The notes under the pieces were generated by a model. It had not been told where the DNA came from and did not search any database. It was given only the letters and a program-made list of their open reading frames with translations. A stretch of 64,000 bases of DNA, from IMG/VR virus record IMGVR_UViG_3300020469_003811, positions 1 through 64,000 of that record, one strand, 5' to 3'. Below are positions 8,233-15,300 of this stretch, one piece after another; position 1 is the first letter of the stretch, and each line of letters opens with the position of its first letter. Both the position numbers and the translations under genes were made by a program. This stretch comes from a virus.

Positions 8233-9286
8233 TCTCTACATCCTTTGTTTTACTTGATGGTGTTGGTTCTTTAAATTCAGCCATTACTAAATCTAAATTT
8301 TCACCTGTCCATTGTTTTCTAAAATGAATATGTTCTTTACCCATTCTATCAATATATTTTAGTCTATTTCCTTGTTTTACTAGCAATCCTTTTTTCTCAA
8401 AAAGTTCTACCATACCACTATATGGATCCATTCCTGCCCCATAAGGAATTTTTACTTGTACTCCTTCAAAAGGTTTATTGAATCTAGTTTTCATTACTTT
8501 ACAAGCGGCTCGTATTCCCATGACATCAGTTATTTTATTGCCATCTTCATCTTCTTTAAGTTTTAATTTACGCATAGCAACTACTACACTTGATGCATAA
8601 ACAAAGCCTTGTCCGCCTGATATTTTATCATCTGGATCAAACATATCTTGTGATGCATACGTGTGGTTGGTACAAACTAATCCAATATTTAAAGCACCAA
8701 TTAAGTTTACTGTGTTTCTGATTAGTGCTGTCAATGATTTGGCTTTTCTTCCTAAATCACCTTTCATTTCACCTTTTTGAAATTGATCTCTATCTGTTGG
8801 TGTTAGTAACATACCTAAACTGTCAACCACAAATAAAATTTTTGGTCTTTCTTCTGCTGGTTTGTCTTCATAATCTTTTTTATAATTTATAATGAAGTCA
8901 CTAATAATTTTAGCAACATCATCTACCATTGCAACACTAATTCTTAAAAGTTTTTCTGGTGATGTGTCTACTTCTAATGCATTTAACCATGCTTCGTCTA
9001 ATGCATTTTCCGAATCCATCACTATACAAAAAACTCCTTGTTTTTGTGCATTAGCAATAAGGTTACCTGATGCAATCAAACTCTTACCTGAACCTGATTC
9101 ACCTGCTAACATTGTTACCCTACCTAGAGGTATTCCTTTATTAAAATCTCCACTAATCAAATAATTGAGTGTGTGGTTTCCTGTTGATACCCAATCTGTA
9201 GGATCAGAATCAAAACCTGTAGAGATTCCTTGTATACTTTTTGTTAAACTTGTTCTAAATTTACTTACATCAAATGGTCTTACCAT
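8177..9286 (-). CDS. uvsX: UvsX RecA-like recombinase
   Basis: A 369-residue RecA-family protein. Walker A is G-E-S-G-S-G-K-S at 62-69; Walker B is the hydrophobic strand ending V-V-D-S; the Q/T-rich loop and the I-S-G-G-Q-G-F segment of loop L2 follow. It forms filaments on ssDNA for strand exchange with UvsY and gp32. An AAGGAG Shine-Dalgarno precedes the ATG. Length is close to T4 UvsX (391 residues). Confidence 0.97.
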   Translation of the reverse strand: MVRPFDVSKFRTSLTKSIQGISTGFDSDPTDWVSTGNHTLNYLISGDFNKGIPLGRVTMLAGESGSGKSLIASGNLIANAQKQGVFCIVMDSENALDEAWLNALEVDTSPEKLLRISVAMVDDVAKIISDFIINYKKDYEDKPAEERPKILFVVDSLGMLLTPTDRDQFQKGEMKGDLGRKAKSLTALIRNTVNLIGALNIGLVCTNHTYASQDMFDPDDKISGGQGFVYASSVVVAMRKLKLKEDEDGNKITDVMGIRAACKVMKTRFNKPFEGVQVKIPYGAGMDPYSGMVELFEKKGLLVKQGNRLKYIDRMGKEHIHFRKQWTGENLDLVMAEFKEPTPSSKTKDVENDDTDGNRASNRDMAETE

Positions 9287-9307
9287 AATATCTCCTTGCT
9301 GATTCTT

Positions 9308-9335
9308 GTGGAGAAATAAATTAATACTTCTCCAC
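9308..9335 (-). promoter_or_regulatory. RNA hairpin in uvsX leader
   Basis: GTGGAGAA and TTCTCCAC form a perfect 8-bp stem with a 12-nt AT loop between gp32 and uvsX. No U-run follows on the minus strand, so an intrinsic terminator is unlikely. It could be an mRNA processing or stability hairpin that uncouples gp32 from uvsX expression. Confidence 0.55.
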
Positions 9336-9353
9336 TTGAATACATTTTAACTT

Positions 9354-10418
9354 TTATTTGTTAGCTTGTCTACTTCTGATCATTGCTAAGATGTCGTCTG
9401 CTGATACTCCAGCGGCCGGTTTAGCTGTGTCAGTTGCCGTTGCTGTTACTGTTTCATTAACAGTTACCTGTGCAGGTGCAGGTGCTACTGGAGTAGCTAC
9501 TGCTGGTTGTACTGCTGGTTGTACTGCTTCTGTTTGTACAGGTTGGGCAGGTGTAGTAGCAACAGGAGTTTCAACAGTTTTGTTAACTGTAGTTGTTGTA
9601 CTAGCAGAGCTAGATGTGTTTCCACCTCTAGAATTAAAACCTGCTGGCTTATAGTATTGACCAAATCTATCTGGATCATACAGTTCACCATCTACAGATG
9701 CTTTAAACATTTCTTGCATTACACCAAGTTCTTCTGCTGAAGGTTTCTTTGGCATAAAGTCTGAAAGATTAAACAAACCATACTGGTCTATAGCACCTCT
9801 TTCTGATTCACTTAATGATCTTGCTTTGAACGACCAAGTAGATGTTGAATAATCTGCATAGCCACCTTTTTGTGTTTTAGTCAATTTAAAATCTCTACCT
9901 GATTCTAAATCAGTTGGTAGATCTTCCATATCAGGATTCATTAATGCTGATCTGATAATGTTAAAGATTGACGGATTAATCACAAAACGTCTAATTGGAT
10001 TTTCCGGTGTCTCTTGTTCGTCTAATGTAGAATTAACTACATAACCTTGGAAAATGTAACTTCTTTTTTTCCAATATTTTCTTCCCATATCTTCTAGTGC
10101 AGGATCTTTAAACCAAGTCCTTACTTCAGATAAAATTGGGCATGGTTCATTAAACATCTCCATACAAGGAATTTGTACTAGAGTAGGTTTTGTATCTTGT
10201 GAACCTTTAATACCAGGAAATGGTAATTTGATCATAGCTCTTTCTTGCCAAAAGAATGTATTATCTTTATTGCCGTCTGGTAAAAATCTTAGTGTTGATG
10301 TTGTGCCTTCTGGAATATTCCAGAATGGATAAATTGCATTATCCCCTACTGTGCTACCACCTTTTTGTTTTGTTTCTTGTTCTGATAGCTTCGCTCTTAT
10401 TTCTGCTAAAGTCGCCAT
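9354..10418 (-). CDS. 32: gp32 single-stranded DNA-binding protein
   Basis: A 354-residue gp32 homologue. The N-terminus carries the basic cooperative-binding start and A-I-Y-P-F-W-N-I-P; the OB-fold core follows (R-F-L-P-D-G near 47, P-C-M-E and P-C-P-I near 84-95, then K-R-S-Y-I-F-Q-G). The zinc ligands of T4 gp32 are only partly present, so zinc binding is doubtful. Residues about 265-335 are a low-complexity Ala/Pro/Val/Thr linker ending in a short conserved tail. It is the first gene of the replication operon, with an AGGAG Shine-Dalgarno and an unusual repeated leader upstream. Confidence 0.95.
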   Translation of the reverse strand: MATLAEIRAKLSEQETKQKGGSTVGDNAIYPFWNIPEGTTSTLRFLPDGNKDNTFFWQERAMIKLPFPGIKGSQDTKPTLVQIPCMEMFNEPCPILSEVRTWFKDPALEDMGRKYWKKRSYIFQGYVVNSTLDEQETPENPIRRFVINPSIFNIIRSALMNPDMEDLPTDLESGRDFKLTKTQKGGYADYSTSTWSFKARSLSESERGAIDQYGLFNLSDFMPKKPSAEELGVMQEMFKASVDGELYDPDRFGQYYKPAGFNSRGGNTSSSASTTTTVNKTVETPVATTPAQPVQTEAVQPAVQPAVATPVAPAPAQVTVNETVTATATDTAKPAAGVSADDILAMIRSRQANK

Positions 10419-10433
10419 ATTATTTCTCCTTTG

Positions 10434-10483
10434 CCTATATTAGCCTTTGTTAGCCTTTGTTAGCCTATGTTTGCCTATGTTTG
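10434..10483 (-). repeat. Five tandem decamers in gp32 mRNA leader
   Basis: Exactly five 10-bp units lie end to end just before the gp32 Shine-Dalgarno. On the mRNA strand they read CAAACATAGG twice, CTAACAAAGG twice and CTAATATAGG once. They are purine-rich and predicted unstructured. In T4, gp32 represses its own translation by binding an unstructured repeated leader next to a 5' pseudoknot; these decamers are a plausible equivalent. Confidence 0.75.
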
Positions 10484-10490
10484 TATATAA

Positions 10491-10523
10491 TAGTGTTCAA
10501 TATCATTACTAACATTAAACACT
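10491..10523 (-). promoter_or_regulatory. 5' hairpin of gp32 leader
   Basis: TAGTGTTTAAT can pair with ATTGAACACTA (one G-U) around a short loop, directly before the decamer repeats. The expected start point near 10517 would trim the stem to about 7 bp. It occupies the place of the nucleating pseudoknot of T4 gene 32 mRNA. Confidence 0.5.
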
Positions 10524-10552
10524 AGTATATCTATTTATGACGGAAATGTCAA
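10524..10552 (-). promoter_or_regulatory. Sigma70 promoter for gp32 operon
   Basis: TTGACA (10552-10547), 17-nt spacer and TATACT (10529-10524): near-perfect host sigma70 consensus. The spacer also contains CATAAATA, a match to the late promoter, so the site may be used early and late. Confidence 0.85.
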
Positions 10553-10561
10553 CCTAAAAAA

Positions 10562-12427
10562 TTAAAAGTTCTTTTTAAAGGTTAACATAAAATTACGTCC
10601 ATCTTGGTTATATCCGTCTGGTCTTTCATACGTTTTGTCTGTTATATTGTTTAAAGACAACACAATATTGGTATCTTTTGCTACTTCATATTTGGTATGA
10701 AAATTGGCTACGCCTACTGCTGGTTTAGTAATTGTAGCATAAGTTGATGAATCAATGTCTAGATGTTCTCCCATATACACATATTCAAGTGAATTGTTTG
10801 ATTTACCTAGTATCCAATCAACTGCTGAAAATGATTGCCACCTAGGTCTTCTTGTAACTTGTTTGTTATTGCTGTCTTGTGCAATCGTCCAAGTCAATCC
10901 ATTTCTAAGAAATACATTTTCATTTATCGTTGATGTTGTTTTTATTTCAGCACCATGTCTATTGGATTTGCCTGATGCATTAGAATATGTACTATTACCA
11001 TATGTGATCATATTATCTAAGTCTGTATCAAAATATACAAAGTCCAACGAATGATTGTTAAACTTATATTCAAACCCTATATCAATTGTTTGTGCTTCTT
11101 CTGGTTGTAAGTTAGCATTACCACTGTAACCATAGCTGTCTGCCCCGTACAGTTCGTATAACGTAGGTGTTTTTACTGCTGTTGTGTAATTACTTTTTAA
11201 TTTAAAGTTATTTGTTACGGTATATACTCCACCCAATCTATAAGTTGTGTAGTCGCCAAACAAACTTGGATTGTCATGTCTTATACCTATTGAGTATAAA
11301 AAGTCTTCTCCAACATTGACATTACTGTTTAAAAAAACAGATGCATTGTTTCCTTCTTTGTCTACAGATGATGTGTATGAACCTGTGTTATTAAACGTAC
11401 CGTCAAACTGTTCATATTCAATTCCTGGGGTAAAATCAATTTCTTCATTTTGTATTGTGTTAGTAAAAATAAAAGTATTTGAATTGGAATCATATGTATC
11501 AATTTCAGTACCATTAACATATTCTCTATCGTATTCTGTTCTAGAGAATGTAAAATTACTAAAACCTAATGAGTTATCAATTTTGCTACCAACTTGATAA
11601 AGATTCATATCACTTTTGGATGTGTAATCTAAGTCATCTGATGTGCCGCTGTCTAAGTCAGCATCACTAGTTCGTTTCATTATTGTGGTTCTTAAATCAA
11701 AACCATCATATTTACTTTCAGTATCTAATGTAAAATTGTTTGCATCAAATCCGTCTTTTTCAGTTCCAGTTGGTGCAACTGATATACCATCAGATGTTGT
11801 TCCATCTGCTGTAAAACTAATAGAATGATTGTTGATATATTTGTGTACTTTTAAAGTTAGACTTTTTGTATCGTTAGATCCTACAGTTGTTGAAATTGAG
11901 TTTTCGTGTTTGCCTGTAGTGATAAAGTTAATTACACCACCAACTGCGTTTGCACCAAATAGTGTTCCTTGTGAACCTTTTACAACTTGTATTGCTGTAA
12001 CGTGTTTGATAAAATCAGAACCTATGTCGTGCAATCCACCTGTTGTAGAGTGATCTTTTATTGCGACACCATTTATTGCAACCATAGTATGATTAGAATT
12101 AGTTCCTCTCATGAATACTGACGTTTGTTGTCCTGTTGATCCTGATTGTATAACTGTCAGTCCGGTAATTCTTTTAATTGCTTGTACTGTGTCTTGTGTG
12201 TTTGTGTTTTGTATTGTATAACTGTCAACGTAATCTACACTCATTGATTCTGTTGTTTTTGATGTAGGATCTCTTAATACGTAAACTGTTATAGTGACAA
12301 CTGGTGTGTCATCTTTTTCATATAAAGATTCTGAATTCCAATTATTTGTTTCTTCTGCATTTACGGAATTAAAAATAAATCCCCATGTAAAGAATAGTAG
12401 TATTACAAGTATTGTCTTTTTAGCCAT
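10562..12427 (-). CDS. btuB: BtuB-like TonB-dependent cobalamin receptor
   Basis: A 621-residue outer-membrane receptor (E. coli BtuB is 614). Residues 1-24 are a signal peptide ending V-N-A. A TonB-box-like D-T-P-V-V-T lies near 40. The plug domain includes S-V-F-M-R-G-T-N-S-N-H and V-K-G-S-Q-G-T-L-F-G-A-N-A-V-G-G-V-I-N; the barrel includes T-P-T-L-Y-E-L-Y-G and N-L-Q-P-E-E and ends in the terminal aromatic F needed for Bam assembly. BtuB binds vitamin B12 and passes it to the periplasm with TonB-ExbBD energy. The plug and C-terminal wording follow BtuB closely. It overlaps the upstream membrane gene by 25 nt and shares its cobalamin riboswitch, so B12 is the likely substrate. Presence in a T4-like phage is unexpected. 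Confidence 0.9.
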   Translation of the reverse strand: MAKKTILVILLFFTWGFIFNSVNAEETNNWNSESLYEKDDTPVVTITVYVLRDPTSKTTESMSVDYVDSYTIQNTNTQDTVQAIKRITGLTVIQSGSTGQQTSVFMRGTNSNHTMVAINGVAIKDHSTTGGLHDIGSDFIKHVTAIQVVKGSQGTLFGANAVGGVINFITTGKHENSISTTVGSNDTKSLTLKVHKYINNHSISFTADGTTSDGISVAPTGTEKDGFDANNFTLDTESKYDGFDLRTTIMKRTSDADLDSGTSDDLDYTSKSDMNLYQVGSKIDNSLGFSNFTFSRTEYDREYVNGTEIDTYDSNSNTFIFTNTIQNEEIDFTPGIEYEQFDGTFNNTGSYTSSVDKEGNNASVFLNSNVNVGEDFLYSIGIRHDNPSLFGDYTTYRLGGVYTVTNNFKLKSNYTTAVKTPTLYELYGADSYGYSGNANLQPEEAQTIDIGFEYKFNNHSLDFVYFDTDLDNMITYGNSTYSNASGKSNRHGAEIKTTSTINENVFLRNGLTWTIAQDSNNKQVTRRPRWQSFSAVDWILGKSNNSLEYVYMGEHLDIDSSTYATITKPAVGVANFHTKYEVAKDTNIVLSLNNITDKTYERPDGYNQDGRNFMLTFKKNF

Positions 12428-12927
12428 GAATAACTCCTTTTAGCTGTTTCATATATTGCAAATAATACAGAAACATATAAAATAGTACTCACGAATGTAT
12501 TTTGAAAAAATGGAATAGCCATCGTGTAACACATAACTAATCCTTCTAATGTTTTTGGATACATTGTTGACGTCAACCATACAGCAAAATTTGTTATCAC
12601 ATAAAACATTACTGCTGATCCTACTGATACTGATGCCAAATGTGTTAAGGATTTTTGTTTTAATGTTGATGTACTTAATAGTGTACATAACATTATACTT
12701 CCATAAACCCAAAACATCGATGAATGCATACCCAAATATAAATCAGATATAAACATCGCCACTAGTGGAATCAACATCGCTGTATAAACATCACGGATCA
12801 TGTATGGCATGAAAACAGCCATGGCTATGATTGGTGTGAAGTTAGGTGGATGTGGTATCAATCTACTTAAAGCAAGAATGCCTGAGTAGTATAATATCAT
12901 TAATAATGTTTTTTTTGTTGTACTCAT
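12403..12927 (-). CDS. Putative B12-linked membrane protein (ECF S-like, DUF6580-like)
   Basis: A 174-residue integral membrane protein with about six hydrophobic helices. Conserved-looking segments are R-L-I-P-H-P-P-N-F-T-P near 22-32, a loop with S-D-L-Y-L-G-M-H-S near 61-69, and T-N-F-A-V-W-L. Size and pattern resemble DUF6580/ECF substrate-binding (S) components that sit beside btuB under cobalamin riboswitches in bacteria; family naming is from memory. No EcfA/T ATPase or BtuCDF genes are in the window, so host energy modules or solitary action would be needed. There is no clear Shine-Dalgarno before the ATG; a CGTAAATA late-promoter match ends 8 nt upstream. Confidence 0.75.
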   Translation of the reverse strand: MSTTKKTLLMILYYSGILALSRLIPHPPNFTPIIAMAVFMPYMIRDVYTAMLIPLVAMFISDLYLGMHSSMFWVYGSIMLCTLLSTSTLKQKSLTHLASVSVGSAVMFYVITNFAVWLTSTMYPKTLEGLVMCYTMAIPFFQNTFVSTILYVSVLFAIYETAKRSYSWLKRQYL

Positions 12928-12935
12928 AACAGTTT

Positions 12936-12943
12936 TATTTACG
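12936..12943 (-). promoter_or_regulatory. Possible late promoter downstream of the riboswitch
   Basis: CGTAAATA ends 8 nt before the ATG at 12927. If used by gp55, it would make a late transcript that starts after the riboswitch and escapes B12 control. Confidence 0.4.
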
Positions 12944-12984
12944 TTTCCGTATTGCCACTGTTAACTTTACATTGTAGAACTAGA

Positions 12985-13081
12985 CTTTTCCAGGCCTTCA
13001 TTCGACAGCGGACTGTACCGGGTGGCGCTCCGACTTTACGGTTCCTGGAAGAGCCAAGGAATTACACCTTGATTTCCCACC
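12985..13081 (-). promoter_or_regulatory. Cobalamin riboswitch
   Basis: Read on the minus strand: GGTGGGAAATC opens the element (13081) and GGTGG pairs with CCACC (13025-13021). The conserved core GTGTAATTCC and CCGTAAAGTCGGAGCGCCACC follow the order of the short marine (env8/AdoCbl-variant-like) cobalamin class. The L5 loop TTCCAGG (about 13050-13044) is perfectly complementary to CCTGGAA (about 12994-12988) in the L13 position, as expected for the kissing loop that signals B12 binding. It lies between a sigma70 promoter and the membrane protein/BtuB genes. Translational control is inferred, since no intrinsic terminator follows. Confidence 0.9.
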
Positions 13082-13107
13082 ATGCATTTCGGTACTAATT
13101 ATTCTTT

Positions 13108-13136
13108 AGTATACCTTTTTGTTGCTCCGAAGTCAA
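13108..13136 (-). promoter_or_regulatory. Sigma70 promoter of B12 operon
   Basis: TTGACT (13136-13131), 17-nt spacer, TATACT (13113-13108). The expected start near 13101 is about 20 nt before the riboswitch core. The -35 box lies just after the stop of the upstream 59-residue gene. Confidence 0.8.
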
Positions 13137-13137
13137 T

Positions 13138-13317
13138 CTATTTTTTAAATGGATTTAAGTTCTTAATTGCACCAGTAACTTTTTTTGATGTTCCTGATAC
13201 TGCGCCTTTTACTTTATCAGTTGCTCCTGATACTGCGCCTGTTACTTTACCTTTTGCTTCATTGGCCATCTTACCAACATTTGGCATTTTTGGCATTTTA
13301 AACTTTGGTAATTTCAT
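13138..13317 (-). CDS. Lysine-rich 59-residue repeat peptide
   Basis: A short gene with an AGGAG Shine-Dalgarno 5 nt before the ATG. The product begins with K-x-P-K-F-K-M-P-K-M-P and then repeats a G-A-V-S-G-x-x-x-K-V unit about three times. It is strongly basic (about one quarter Lys) and lacks aromatic residues except Phe. A DNA-associated virion peptide is possible given the late neighbourhood; function unknown. Confidence 0.65.
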   Translation of the reverse strand: MKLPKFKMPKMPNVGKMANEAKGKVTGAVSGATDKVKGAVSGTSKKVTGAIKNLNPFKK

Positions 13318-13337
13318 AAACTCTCCTAAGATTTGGT

Positions 13338-15284
13338 TTATCTAATTCCTGATAATGCTACCATTCTAGCTAATTCATCTGAATGATGTGGTAATTTATC
13401 TGTACCTTGCATATTTTCTGCATTAACAGTTTCCGGTGAAGCTTCTTCTTTTGACATTTCATCAGCAATTCTGTTTAACCAGTCTGGTTCTGATGGGTGT
13501 CTGTCACCGTCTGATACATCTGCATATCCAATTGAGTCTGCTTCTTTTCTTAACATATCAATAATTTCTTCTTTTGATTTACCCTGGTAATGAGCATCTG
13601 TTTTGATTGAATCATGTACTGCATCTCTGTACTCTTCAAAATCATGCTCTAAATCTGCCGCATCATTTTCTGAAAAGTCACCTTGTGGTATATCACTTGT
13701 TTCAACTGGTGCTTCTGTTTCACCTTCAGCTTCTGCTTTGTAGGCTCTATATTCTTGTGACCATTTAGCATGGTTATCACCTGATACACCATACGCACCT
13801 TTGTTTTGAATTCTATCTTTTAATTGTGGATCATCAATTTCTTTTGATTTAATATCTTTTAACCAACTGTTGTAACTTACTTTTGGATTTACATTTTTAC
13901 CAATGTAAGTAAACTTGTCTTTTGCTTTAGCTAAAGTTTCAGCATCTTCAAAATTCATTGTATCTGAATACATACCTAAAATTCTATCGAAGCTTTCATC
14001 TAATTTTGATAGCTCTGGTAAATCTTTTGATTCATTACTAGCTACATCTTTTTGTTCTGCTGGATCTTTTACTTTTGCAAGAATTGATCTAATAGTTGCA
14101 ACATCATCTTGCACCATTGGGTCTTTGTCAATGCCTGTTAGTTTGTCTGACATTCTAGCTAAGAATACAGAAACTTCATCGTTTTTAGCTCTTGCGGCTA
14201 AATCTGAAATCTTGTAAGCCAACTCAGCTTTGCTATCATTAAACTTCATTATGTTTGATGGTGCATACTCTGATTGTCCTGCTGATCTAGGATGCATTTC
14301 TATTGCACCTTTTTCTAATTCTTTTGCGATACGATTTCTTAATGACGCATTGTCATTGATTTCTTCATCATGTATTTCTTGTATCATTGGAAGTAGTTCA
14401 GCAACTCTGTTGTCCATTGAACTAACTGTAAATTTTTCTTTTAGTTTGTTTAGAGTGTCTTGATCATATTCTTTGCTTTCGTGTCTAGCAAAATTTTCTA
14501 CATAGTTGTTGTAACCTTCAATAGTAGTTAATTTTTTGATCGTTTCTCTTAATCTGTCTTGTCTTGTTAACATAGAATTATAAACAGAACCACCTTGTTC
14601 TTGTATTGCAGGAGAACGTCTCATTACATTTAATACTTCTCTGATCTTACTCATTTGTTCACTCATGTTTACAATACTTTGACCAACTTCATCGTAAAGG
14701 TTACCACCATTTTGTACGTGACGTGTCATCGCTCTTGCACCATTCAAGTGAATGAAAGGATATTTAAATCTTTCACCTTGACCGTTTTCAATGTATAATG
14801 CTGAAATGTTTCTTGATCTTGCACCAGGAATTTCTTCATTCACTGGAGATCTGTGTTTAATTAATAGCTTGGCATTTTCTAGTTTTTGAGTACTAGTTTT
14901 TACCGTGCCTGCAATGGCTGAATAGCCTTCTGTTTTAATCTGTTCCATATTGTTATTTAACCTAAAACTATAATTTTTAGGCTTAATTTCCCTTCCAAAT
15001 TCACGTAAATCAAAGTCTAATAAGTTATCTCTGGCTAATTTCTTTAAAGAAGCCACTGTAGATGCTACTTCATCTATAGATTCTGGTCCTTTATGTAGCT
15101 TTACTTCACTATTTTCTATACTTAGATTTACCATTAAATTAGGCTCCTGTATATAAAAGAATCTTGCTTTTTTTGGATCAACAATTTCATTGCCATCTTC
15201 TGCATCAAATAATTGTACAGAATAACCACGTCCTTTTAGAATACGAAATATTTTTTCAGCTACTATGTTATAATCTACTGCCAT
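13338..15284 (-). CDS. Large conserved virion-type hypothetical protein
   Basis: A 648-residue, mostly helical and acidic protein downstream of the terminase gene. The first about 130 residues are alpha/beta (F-R-I-L-K-G-R-G-Y near 13-21). The remainder is charged coil with many Lys/Glu/Asp and ends in an acidic stretch. No enzymatic motif is visible. A late promoter ends 5 nt before its ATG. A virion or internal head protein is the most likely role from size and position, but this is inference. Confidence 0.65.
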   Translation of the reverse strand: MAVDYNIVAEKIFRILKGRGYSVQLFDAEDGNEIVDPKKARFFYIQEPNLMVNLSIENSEVKLHKGPESIDEVASTVASLKKLARDNLLDFDLREFGREIKPKNYSFRLNNNMEQIKTEGYSAIAGTVKTSTQKLENAKLLIKHRSPVNEEIPGARSRNISALYIENGQGERFKYPFIHLNGARAMTRHVQNGGNLYDEVGQSIVNMSEQMSKIREVLNVMRRSPAIQEQGGSVYNSMLTRQDRLRETIKKLTTIEGYNNYVENFARHESKEYDQDTLNKLKEKFTVSSMDNRVAELLPMIQEIHDEEINDNASLRNRIAKELEKGAIEMHPRSAGQSEYAPSNIMKFNDSKAELAYKISDLAARAKNDEVSVFLARMSDKLTGIDKDPMVQDDVATIRSILAKVKDPAEQKDVASNESKDLPELSKLDESFDRILGMYSDTMNFEDAETLAKAKDKFTYIGKNVNPKVSYNSWLKDIKSKEIDDPQLKDRIQNKGAYGVSGDNHAKWSQEYRAYKAEAEGETEAPVETSDIPQGDFSENDAADLEHDFEEYRDAVHDSIKTDAHYQGKSKEEIIDMLRKEADSIGYADVSDGDRHPSEPDWLNRIADEMSKEEASPETVNAENMQGTDKLPHHSDELARMVALSGIR

Positions 15285-15289
15285 ATTGT

Positions 15290-15297
15290 TATTTATC
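15290..15297 (-). promoter_or_regulatory. Late promoter, N5 from ATG
   Basis: GATAAATA, then 5 nt, then the ATG at 15284 of the 648-residue protein. No Shine-Dalgarno fits in between. Confidence 0.7.
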
Positions 15298-15300
15298 TAT

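Noticed and set aside
9497-9740. Frames opposite or shifted within the gp32 linker
   Set aside because: They arise from the Ala/Pro/Val-rich repeat region of gp32 in other frames.
10755-12053. Plus-strand frames opposite the BtuB gene
   Set aside because: They are antisense shadows: no ribosome sites, and the minus frame has a full receptor with signal peptide and C-terminal Phe.
13082-13345. 87-codon plus-strand frame over the riboswitch promoter
   Set aside because: Antisense to the 59-residue gene with AGGAG and to the promoter; low-complexity translation mirrors the Lys-rich repeat.
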